Source of the DNA: Gemmatimonadota bacterium
Lineage (GTDB): Bacteria; Gemmatimonadota; Gemmatimonadetes; Gemmatimonadales; GWC2-71-9
Direction of reading: 5' to 3'
Assembly: GCA_003169895.1 (NCBI GenBank)
Contig: PNAE01000008.1
Span: 89,751-153,750 of the forward strand
Length of the DNA: 64,000 nucleotides
Under the pieces are notes generated by a model that saw nothing but the letters and a program-made list of their open reading frames with translations, had not been told where the DNA came from and did not search any database. A program made the translations under genes and the position numbers. Of the stretch, positions 56,696-64,000 are shown one piece after another; within the stretch, counting starts at the first letter, position 1, and the number at the start of each line of letters is the position of its first letter.

Positions 56696-59518
56696 ATGCC
56701 CGACCTTCGGGACCGGCTGGCAGCCGCCTTGGCGCCGCGCTACATCGTGGACCGCGAGCTGGCCGCGGGCGGCATGGGTATGGTGTATCTCGGCCACGAC
56801 CCGACCCTCGGCCGCGAAGTCGCCATCAAGGTGCTGCCTCCGGAGCGCGCGACTGCGGTCGCGGTTGAACGGTTTCTTCGTGAAGCCCGGCTGCTCGCGC
56901 AGCTCGCCCACCCACACATCGTCACGATCCTCGAGGCACAGCGGTCGGGTGACCTCCTCTGGTTCGTGATGCCGCGCGTCGACGGTGACACACTGGCGAG
57001 CCGGATGGCGGCGGGGCCGATGCCGGCGAACGAGGTTCGCCGCCTCGGCATGGATCTGCTGAGTGCGCTCGAGCACGCGCACGCTCACGGTGTCATCCAC
57101 CGCGACATCAAGCCAGCCAATATCTTTCTGCACAGTGGTCGCGCCTTGCTGGCGGACTTCGGCGTGGCATTGCTTGATTCGTCGCAAGGCGAGGCGCTCA
57201 CGGCGACCGATCAGCGGGTGGGTACCATGCGGTACATGGCGCCGGAACAGTTCACCACTGGCGAGGTGACCGAACGTAGTGATCTGTACGCGCTCGGCGT
57301 GACCTTGTATGAGGCCGCGAGCGGTCACCGTTGGAAGTTGGTGGAGGCCGGCGATTCCCGCACCTGGCGAGCAGTGCCAAAGCGCCTCAGTCACGCCTTG
57401 CGCGGCGCGCTGCATGCTGACCCCGTCGGACGCTGGCCGACGGCCGAGGCGTTTCGGCATGAACTCGCGGCCGGCAGACGCCCCGGTGTGTCCGGGACCG
57501 TCCTCGCCGCCACCATGTGCGCATTGGTAATCCTCGCGTTCATTGCGGGACGCCGGGCCATAACGTCCCGGAATTCGGGCGGCCTCAATCCCGGACTGCT
57601 GAAGGCCGCGCTGGTGGTGCTGCCGTTCAGCGGCGGTGCGGACAGCCTGGGGTCACGGCTGGCCAGGTACACATATGATCAACTCGAAAACGCGCCGATC
57701 CCCTCCGGTGTGTTGCCATGGATCCGCGTCAACGGGCTTGATGTCAGCGCGGCGTTGCGCATCGCACAGAATGTTGTCGCCGGCAGGATCATCGTTCACG
57801 GCGGCCAGGCCGATGCCTTGGAGCTACAGCTATATGACAGCGCCGGCCGGGGGACCGATCTGACCGTGGCGAGCAACGGAGGCGACGCCGCGGTCTGGGG
57901 GCGCGCGGTCGCAGACTCAATTGTCAGCCGTTCATTCCCGCTGGAATTGACCGAGTTTCGCCAGGTCGGGGCCTCTCCGAACGTCAAGGCGGAAGATGCG
58001 TATCGGGCGGGACAAGATCTGTTCCAACGCGGAGCGTGGCACGACGCCGAACGCAAGTTCAGTGACGCCGTACAATTTGACAGTTTGTTGTTCCGGGCGT
58101 CGTGGGGCAAACTCCTCGCTCGCCAATGGCAGCGATTGCCGTTTCAAGCGGACATGGCCCGACTCGCTGGACGCTTCCCTCCGCCGCTCGACGAATTGGC
58201 GCGGATACAGTTGGAGCCGGATATCGAGCGCCGAATCGCCAGATATGATTCGCTCGCTCAACAGTATCCCAATTACCCGACATTGCGCGAGATGCAGGCC
58301 AACGAGTTGTTCAGCCGCGGTCCGTTGGTTGGTCGGCCGCTGCGCGAAGGCATCGACTCATTTCGCAGCCTGGCGGAACACTTCCCCGTCCTCGACGAAC
58401 CGACCACCTATACCCAGACGGTGTGGGGTTCGGTGCGGCTCGGCGCCCGAGACCTGGCCACGGAGCAGTTCTCGCGGCGCAAGGCAAAGGCCCTCCCCGG
58501 AGATCCATGGACCGACATGCTCTGGCTGGCGATCAAGGGTCGTTTCCAGCGATGGCTGGCGGCGCCGGCGCGCGATTACATGCTCTGGAGGGCCGATACA
58601 TCAGTCATCGCAACGCTCCAGCAGGCGGTCCGACTCGGGCTCGAGGTCGATGACCCGCTGGATCAGGTGGCAATCGCTTCTGCGCTGGAGCGACGCCCGG
58701 GAACCACGGACTCGCTGAAAGCCAGCGCGCTCGCTGCCCAGGCAACGGCGTTGCTGCTGCTCGGGCAGCCGCTGGCTGCGCTGGCGCGGCTCGACAGCGG
58801 CGCCGCGCGAGTACGCGGCAATCGCGGTTACCAACTCCAGACCGCCGAGTGGCGGGTGCTGCTGCCATTATTGCCCGGCGCACCAATCGCGCTCGCGCCG
58901 GGCGAGAGCGACGCTGGACGGCGGACATTGCGCAAGGTTGCAGCGACCGACTCACTCTGGCCCCGCGCCGCATGGGCGCTGGTCGTCGACGCAGTCGAGC
59001 GACACCATGATCGCGAACGCGACAGTCTCTTGTCGCTGCTGCGCGCCCGGTCAGGCGCGCCCGGTGTCACCGATCTCTTGGCGTTTGCGGAGGCGATCGC
59101 ACTTGGCGAGGCTGGGAACCCCGACAGCGCGCTGGCGCTGTCGCGTCGAATCCATCGCATCCCGAATGAGGCCGAGGCGAGCGTGCGCGGCCCGTTCGTG
59201 CGCGCCCTGGTGTATCTCAATCGCGGCGCATGGCAGGTGAAGCGCGGCAACCGGAATGGCGCCGACTCGGAATGGGTCTGGCACGAGAATAACGATGTGC
59301 AGGGCTGGCCAAGCCGCGAGCCCGAGGAAGGGGAGCTGGATGCAGCGGTCTCGGCCATCGCCCGGCTGCTTCGCGCCGAAAACCTGCTCCAGCTCGACCG
59401 CGCGAAGGACGCGTGCGATTTCTTGCAGCGCGTGCGCACCCTCTGGACTGCCGCCGAACCATCGTTCAAACCACTGCAGACACGCGTCGCGGAAGGCTTG
59501 GAGCGATGCCGCGCCTGA
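56696..59518 (+). CDS. membrane-anchored Ser/Thr protein kinase with extracytoplasmic C-terminal repeat domain
   Basis: ELAAGGMGMVYLGHDPTLGREVAIKVL; HRDIKPANIFLH; DFGVAL; MAPEQ; single TM VLAATMCALVILAFIAG; TPR/TolB-like C-terminal region. Confidence 0.92.
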   Translation: MPDLRDRLAAALAPRYIVDRELAAGGMGMVYLGHDPTLGREVAIKVLPPERATAVAVERFLREARLLAQLAHPHIVTILEAQRSGDLLWFVMPRVDGDTLASRMAAGPMPANEVRRLGMDLLSALEHAHAHGVIHRDIKPANIFLHSGRALLADFGVALLDSSQGEALTATDQRVGTMRYMAPEQFTTGEVTERSDLYALGVTLYEAASGHRWKLVEAGDSRTWRAVPKRLSHALRGALHADPVGRWPTAEAFRHELAAGRRPGVSGTVLAATMCALVILAFIAGRRAITSRNSGGLNPGLLKAALVVLPFSGGADSLGSRLARYTYDQLENAPIPSGVLPWIRVNGLDVSAALRIAQNVVAGRIIVHGGQADALELQLYDSAGRGTDLTVASNGGDAAVWGRAVADSIVSRSFPLELTEFRQVGASPNVKAEDAYRAGQDLFQRGAWHDAERKFSDAVQFDSLLFRASWGKLLARQWQRLPFQADMARLAGRFPPPLDELARIQLEPDIERRIARYDSLAQQYPNYPTLREMQANELFSRGPLVGRPLREGIDSFRSLAEHFPVLDEPTTYTQTVWGSVRLGARDLATEQFSRRKAKALPGDPWTDMLWLAIKGRFQRWLAAPARDYMLWRADTSVIATLQQAVRLGLEVDDPLDQVAIASALERRPGTTDSLKASALAAQATALLLLGQPLAALARLDSGAARVRGNRGYQLQTAEWRVLLPLLPGAPIALAPGESDAGRRTLRKVAATDSLWPRAAWALVVDAVERHHDRERDSLLSLLRARSGAPGVTDLLAFAEAIALGEAGNPDSALALSRRIHRIPNEAEASVRGPFVRALVYLNRGAWQVKRGNRNGADSEWVWHENNDVQGWPSREPEEGELDAAVSAIARLLRAENLLQLDRAKDACDFLQRVRTLWTAAEPSFKPLQTRVAEGLERCRA

Positions 59519-61401
59519 TCGTGGCTCGCCTTCTCGGACCACCCGAGCTGACGATCGACGGGGCGCCGGCCGCGCCGGAATTGCTCTGGCGCAAGCACGT
59601 GGGACTCTGCCTGGTGCTGTGGTGCGCGCCGGAGCGACGCCGAACCCGTGACCAGTTGATCGGGCTGCTGTGGGGCGACAAGGATGACAAGGCCGCCCGG
59701 CACTCGCTCAATGAGGCGTTGCGTGTTGTGCGGCGTGCAGCAGGTGACGATGTGCTCGACACCAGTGGGGAGAGCGTTTGCTGGGCTGGGAAGCCGGATC
59801 TAGACACTGACCGCTTTGCGGCGCTCGAATCGGCAGATCCCGACGCCGCATGCGCGTTGATCGCCGGCCCGTTTTGCGACGGTTTCAGCATTCCTGAGAC
59901 ACCGGAGTTCGATCAGTGGCTTGAAGGCGAACGCGGTCGCTGGCGGCATCGCATGGTGACATTGCTTGTGCGAACGGCCTCATCGGCTGAGGATCGCGGC
60001 GACGCCGATCGAGCGGTGCACCTCGCTGAACGCTCGCTCGCGCTGGATCCTTACGCGGAACTCGCCGTGCAGGGCGCCCTGCGAGCCTACTCGCTCGTCG
60101 GTGACCGCGCGGCGGCGTTGGCGACTGGCGAGGCGTACAAGGCCCTTCTCGAGCGGGACCTCGGGATGTCGATCGATGAGCGGACGGCGGCGTTGATCGC
60201 GCGGATCGCGCGGGGACGCGGCCCGGTTCGCCCGCAGGGAATCGCCATGCCAGCGCAGCGGGTGCCGTTGATTGCTCGTGAGTCGGCATTGCGACACCTG
60301 CATGACACCTGGCGCAACGCGGCAGGCGCGAACCAGCCGGCGCTTCTGATCATCAACGGCCCCGGCGGCAGCGGTCGCTCGCGGCTGATCGAGGAATTCG
60401 CCGCTCGCGCCGTCCTCGGCGGCGCCACGACGATCACGGTCCGCGTGGTCGACGCGGACGGCAGCGATGAGAACGCCGTGTTGATGGGCCTCGCCAGATC
60501 TGGCTTGCAGCTGGCCGCTGGCGTCGCCGGAGCGCCGACTGAGGCGCTGGCGGCGTTCACCACGCGTTTTTCAGAATGGGCCGAACGGTTTCGCGTCCCG
60601 TCGGTGAGCGAAGTCATGCCACCGCGGGACGCCTTCATCGCCGTGGTGCGGGCGACGGCTGACGAACAACCGGTTGTCTTGGTGATCGACGACGCCGATC
60701 GCGCCCACCCCGAGGAACTGCGCTGGTTCGCCGCGCTTCTTCGCGCCATGTCCGGCCTGCCGATGACGATCGCACTGGCGATCAACGCCCAGACTGCCAA
60801 CATTGCCGTTGACGAACTGCGGCGAAGGGCGGGACGAGATATCGCTGGCGCGTCGTTGCTGCTCGAGCCGTTCCAGCTTCCGGAAATGGAGCAGCTCGTC
60901 GGCACAGCGCTGAGCAACTGGTCGGCCGAGGCCCGCGCCAGGTTGGCGCGCCGGCTTCAGGCAGAATCGGCCGGCATGCCAGCAGTCGCAGTCGACCTTC
61001 TGCACGCTGTGATGAAGGGCGTGGCGCTGAGCGGTGCGGCGCAATGGCCAGCCCCGGATCGGACGCTCGACGCAACGCTCCCGGTCCCGGTGCCCGATAC
61101 CCTTGCAGCCGCAATCCGGATCGCGTTTCGGCGGCTGACGGTAGAGGGGCAAGCGATGTTGCTCTCCGCGGCCCTGCTGGACGAGCCGTTCTCGGCCGAG
61201 CGTCTTGGGCGCGTGCTCGGCATCGCAGATCCGGTTCGCCGCGACGCCATGCTCGACGCGCTCGAATGGGAGCGGTGGATCGTCGCCGACGGTCGCGGCT
61301 ACTCGTTTCCGGCCCGGGTCAAGCGCCGCCTGATCGCGAGGGATATGATGACCCCGGGCCAGCGGCGGCGGCTGGAAAGCAGTATCGCCGCCTGTCCCTG
61401 A
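59506..61401 (+). CDS. SARP/AfsR-like regulator: N-terminal wHTH + BTAD + AAA/NTPase
   Basis: RLLGPPELTIDGAPAAPELLWRKHVGLCLVL...RDQLIGLLWGDKDDKAARHSLNEALRVVRR; BTAD LALDPYAELAVQGALRAYSLVGDRAAALATGEAYKALLERDLG; P-loop INGPGGSGRSRL; Walker B VVLVIDDADRAHPEEL; 13-nt overlap with the kinase gene. Confidence 0.85.
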   Translation: MPRLIVARLLGPPELTIDGAPAAPELLWRKHVGLCLVLWCAPERRRTRDQLIGLLWGDKDDKAARHSLNEALRVVRRAAGDDVLDTSGESVCWAGKPDLDTDRFAALESADPDAACALIAGPFCDGFSIPETPEFDQWLEGERGRWRHRMVTLLVRTASSAEDRGDADRAVHLAERSLALDPYAELAVQGALRAYSLVGDRAAALATGEAYKALLERDLGMSIDERTAALIARIARGRGPVRPQGIAMPAQRVPLIARESALRHLHDTWRNAAGANQPALLIINGPGGSGRSRLIEEFAARAVLGGATTITVRVVDADGSDENAVLMGLARSGLQLAAGVAGAPTEALAAFTTRFSEWAERFRVPSVSEVMPPRDAFIAVVRATADEQPVVLVIDDADRAHPEELRWFAALLRAMSGLPMTIALAINAQTANIAVDELRRRAGRDIAGASLLLEPFQLPEMEQLVGTALSNWSAEARARLARRLQAESAGMPAVAVDLLHAVMKGVALSGAAQWPAPDRTLDATLPVPVPDTLAAAIRIAFRRLTVEGQAMLLSAALLDEPFSAERLGRVLGIADPVRRDAMLDALEWERWIVADGRGYSFPARVKRRLIARDMMTPGQRRRLESSIAACP

Positions 61402-61407
61402 AACCGG

Positions 61408-61797
61408 TCACGTTTGTTTTCCCGCGCGGCAAGGTGCTCGAAGCGCAGTACGCTGCACCGTGCCACTGCTTAGGGTGCCAAGGAATATGAGGGCCAATCC
61501 CGAATTTTCCTTACTGATGTGCCCCGATAGCGTCAGGATACTGCCAACGATGCTGCATACGAGATTGTCCGGTGTGGCTCGGTAGCGCGGCACCGGGAAA
61601 GACGCATCGTATCGCCACCTGCCGAAGAGAGGGCTCTCCCCGAGGGGTGGGGACACGGGGTCGCTGCTACCGCAACGTGCGCTCGCCAGCGCGGCCGCCA
61701 TGGTGATGCCTGCAATCTTCGCGGTGCGCACGATTAGCCTCCTTGATATGACGCTTATGAGGATCGTCGACGGTCTCGCGCGAATAATGTGTCGCAT
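61408..61797 (-). pseudogene. truncated family-A lipoprotein paralog (functional start may be GTG 61733)
   Basis: RWRYDASFPVPRYRATPDNLVCSIVGSILTLSG matches the 53797-54465 product, then the similarity ends. Confidence 0.55.
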
Positions 61798-61841
61798 ACG
61801 CCCTCCTCCGGGTCAAGACGCCGCCGCGATCGCGGCTGGTC

Positions 61842-61858
61842 GTTCAGCGGCAGAGCGC
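61842..61858 (-). promoter_or_regulatory. decayed SARP-type operator S6
   Basis: gttcag...gagcgc at the equivalent 45-bp offset upstream of the truncated paralog. Confidence 0.3.
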
Positions 61859-61870
61859 GATCCACTACCA

Positions 61871-62419
61871 TCAAAATCTGACGCTGACTCCGAGCGCGGG
61901 CCCGTGACTCCACATCATCATCGGCCGTATCTGCACCGCACCAATGACCTGGCCCGGACGCAACGGTTTCCAGTTGTAGCCGGGGGTGACACACGCTCCG
62001 ATCACTGCTCCGACGACGCCGAACAGCCCGCCGAAGACCCCCGCTGCCTTACCGCGCGAGACCACGCAGAACTGGTCCGGCGAGCAGCCGCCGGCTAGCA
62101 CCCCCAGACCAACCCCGAACGCCGCGCCCGCGCCAAGGCCGATCAGCGCCCCCCGCCCACGGTCCCCCCGGGCGCCGCGCACCTCCAGCTCGGGATGCGC
62201 GGCGAGCGCCATCGTCACCGCGCTGGCACCCATGCTCACGCGGAGCGAGTCGCTCCGGATCCAGATGATCGTCCCCTCGTTGCTGTAGGAGTCGGAGCGG
62301 TCACGCGAGCGCACGATTGCACCCGGCCCGACCGGTGCAGTCACTTGCGCCCGCAATGGCGACACGTTTCCGAGCAGTGACAGGACCGCGAGCACCCACG
62401 GGCCACGATGGCGAGACAT
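61871..62419 (-). CDS. exported protein, family C copy 2 (glycine-zipper-like)
   Basis: VGPGAIVRSRDRSDSYSNEGTIIWIRSDSLRVS; GALIGLGAGAAFGVGLGVLAGG; parallels the 55916-56575 product. Confidence 0.72.
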   Translation of the reverse strand: MSRHRGPWVLAVLSLLGNVSPLRAQVTAPVGPGAIVRSRDRSDSYSNEGTIIWIRSDSLRVSMGASAVTMALAAHPELEVRGARGDRGRGALIGLGAGAAFGVGLGVLAGGCSPDQFCVVSRGKAAGVFGGLFGVVGAVIGACVTPGYNWKPLRPGQVIGAVQIRPMMMWSHGPALGVSVRF

Positions 62420-62462
62420 GACGCCTCCCAGTAAGAATTTCCACGAACGATGGCGGGCGGGA

Positions 62463-62479
62463 GTCAAGGGGGAGTCAAG
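62463..62479 (-). promoter_or_regulatory. candidate SARP-type operator S1
   Basis: gtcaag (62463) and gtcaag (62474); perfect ggagtcaag repeat at 11-bp spacing, 44 bp from ATG 62419. Confidence 0.6.
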
Positions 62480-62522
62480 CGCCACAAAAACGATCGGCCC
62501 GAGTACAGTAACCCGCCAGCGT

Positions 62523-62577
62523 CACCACCTCGACCCGAGCCCACCGCCCGACGGATTTGCCGTTGCCGCAAGCGTAC
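62523..62577 (-). repeat. dispersed repeat A copy 2 (inverted)
   Basis: cgacccgagcccaccgcccgacggatttgccgttgccgcaagcg, reverse complement of the 62706 copy. Confidence 0.8.
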
Positions 62578-62705
62578 GCATCCAGGCCCGAGCCAAGAGT
62601 CCGCCGCCGAAACACAAATCCAGCTCGCTCGACCGCCCCGGCTGAAATCGGGCCACGAATAACGGCGCTTGACATTGCTGCAATCGCAACCACCGCGAGG
62701 GGGGA

Positions 62706-62839
62706 GTCGGGTCACTTGCGCTTGCGGCAACGGTAAATCCGTCGGCCGCCTGGGCTCGGGTCGAGGTGGGGTGGGGACGGGACAACCGAGTACCTTTTAT
62801 GCTGTGCGCGGCCGCCGCAGAAGCGCGGAGTCGTTGCTG
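62706..62839 (+). other. attC-like element: repeat A copy 3 plus repeat B copy 2
   Basis: CACTTGCGCTTGCGGC (left) can pair with GCCGCAGAAGCGCGGAGTC (right); sits just upstream of a small lipoprotein gene; terminal GTTGCTG is not canonical. Confidence 0.4.
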
Positions 62840-62880
62840 GCATGTCGGCCGGTCCCGTTCCTGGCTTAGTAGAGGTCGAT

Positions 62881-63351
62881 ATGCGCGTCCCGCTCTTCGC
62901 TGCGCTCCTCATCGCTGGCTTCCTCGGAGCGTGCCAATCGAACGACACAGCTGGTACATCCACGACGCCGACGTTACTAGTCACGAATGCAACCTGCCTG
63001 TCGGGCCACTGTGATTCGCTCGAAATTCTCGCGTTTCCGAGCAATCAACCGCTCACGCCCGGCGGGCTTTGGTCCATAGACCTTGGACTCATGACCGGGC
63101 CGCAGGCCTGTGTCACGCTGCCACCCTCGGCAACCTTCCGTGTCACCGGTCCGGACTCAACCGGCGTCGTGCATACCGTGATCTATACTTGGACACCCGC
63201 GGTCTCCCTTTCCTTGGGCGCTATCGCACCAGAAGGTGGTCGTCTCCAAGCCAGCCCCACGACAGCGGCGTTCGTGCCCGCAAGCGCTGCTGGGTGGCGG
63301 GTCACGTTGCCCGGATCGCAACTCCTTTCCGACTCAGGCTGCGTACGTTGA
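62881..63351 (+). CDS. putative lipoprotein
   Basis: MRVPLFAALLIAGFLGACQS lipobox. Confidence 0.7.
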   Translation: MRVPLFAALLIAGFLGACQSNDTAGTSTTPTLLVTNATCLSGHCDSLEILAFPSNQPLTPGGLWSIDLGLMTGPQACVTLPPSATFRVTGPDSTGVVHTVIYTWTPAVSLSLGAIAPEGGRLQASPTTAAFVPASAAGWRVTLPGSQLLSDSGCVR

Positions 63352-63443
63352 GGCGGGCAGGGGTAACTGAGGAAGCGATACGCCGCGCATTGTAATCGGC
63401 ACGCCGTCCGGAGACAGAGCAGCAATGCAGTTGCTTGGCTACC

Positions 63444-63479
63444 GTGCGCGGCCGCCGCAGAAGCGCAGAGTCATTAGGC
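63444..63479 (+). other. attC-like right half, repeat B copy 3
   Basis: gtgcgcggccgccgcagaagcgcagagtcATTAGGC, near-identical to 51553 and 62804. Confidence 0.45.
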
Positions 63480-63538
63480 GGCGCCGCCCACTGTCGCTTG
63501 TACACATAGAGCACCTCTTATTCAACGCGAGGTAGTAC

Positions 63539-63949
63539 ATGACCGTGTCGAAGGTGGTTGAGCACCAACGCATCTGGGTGGAAGGCCTGAATCGAGGGGA
63601 CGTTTCCGCTGCGAATGGGGTCTTTGCAACCGATTGTACCGTGCACATCACTGGAGTCGCGCAGCCCATTCATGGCGTCGCGGCGTGGAAGGAGTTCATG
63701 GCCGGCCTTCTGACGGCGTTCCCTGACCTGCACCTCACCGTCGAAGACCAGCTAACAGATGGCCCTCGTGTGGCGATTCGTTGGCGTGCGACGGGTACCC
63801 AGCGCGGACCTCTGGGGCCGGTGCCTCCCACCGGTCGTTCGGTCACGGTAGATGGGCTGATTATCGATCATCTTGAAGGTGGGATGGTGACCGAGCGTTG
63901 GGAACAGTGGGACCAATCAGGCATGCTGCAGCAGCTTGGGCTAGCCTGA
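63539..63949 (+). CDS. SnoaL-like polyketide cyclase/ester cyclase family
   Basis: GLNRGDVSAANGVFATDCTVHITG; AFPDLHLTVEDQLTDGPRVAIRWRATGTQRGPL; GMVTERWEQWDQSGMLQQLG. Confidence 0.85.
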   Translation: MTVSKVVEHQRIWVEGLNRGDVSAANGVFATDCTVHITGVAQPIHGVAAWKEFMAGLLTAFPDLHLTVEDQLTDGPRVAIRWRATGTQRGPLGPVPPTGRSVTVDGLIIDHLEGGMVTERWEQWDQSGMLQQLGLA

Positions 63950-64000
63950 GCGTTCCTCCCGCGTGTACTGATTGGGACCCTGAGCGGCCGGAGAGATAGG

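Noticed and set aside
50600-64000. Prophage or transposon as explanation of the accessory region
   Set aside because: No transposase, recombinase, integrase or phage structural gene recognised; attC-like and heptad/REP-like repeats fit better, though the integron reading also lacks a visible integrase
1-64000. rRNA or tRNA genes
   Set aside because: No recognisable rRNA core or tRNA cloverleaf seen by eye; tRNAscan-SE/Infernal not run, so a missed tRNA cannot be excluded

Overview
High-GC, gene-dense bacterial chromosome segment. Gene content suggests Gemmatimonadota, but that is inference because no rRNA is present. From 0 to about 49.8 kb it is mainly housekeeping: a lipoylation/pyruvate dehydrogenase operon (lipA-pdhA-pdhB-pdhC-lpdA-orf-lipB), an ABC transporter, glycosyltransferases, a POT transporter, a TonB-dependent receptor with two paralogous beta-propeller-like lipoproteins, a DUF1501/DUF1800 pair, an M61 peptidase, a dipeptide ABC transporter (dpp) operon, a LipM/LplA-like gene, coaE, tdk, an HU gene, a DEAD-box-like protein lacking its catalytic motifs, and a HerA-Mre11(SbcD)-Rad50(SbcC) cluster. 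From about 49.8 to 64 kb it is accessory: repeat-rich DNA, small exported proteins, and cassette-like genes flanked by integron attC-like sites with no integrase visible. The leading candidate for an undescribed system is at 53.8-62.5 kb. There a membrane Ser/Thr kinase gene overlaps a SARP/BTAD-AAA regulator gene (AfsK/AfsR-like pairing), and both are surrounded by paralogous small exported-protein genes. Five of these genes carry a direct hexamer/heptamer repeat (CTTGACT-type) at exactly 11-bp spacing, 44-46 bp upstream of the start codon, which is the geometry expected of SARP operators. Other notable signals are paired inverted arrays of 7-bp repeats filling two convergent intergenic gaps, a REP-like palindromic family, and a half-size TSUP permease beside a TsdA-like dihaem cytochrome. 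Coordinates come from the supplied ORF track with manual start-codon adjustment. No searches were run.
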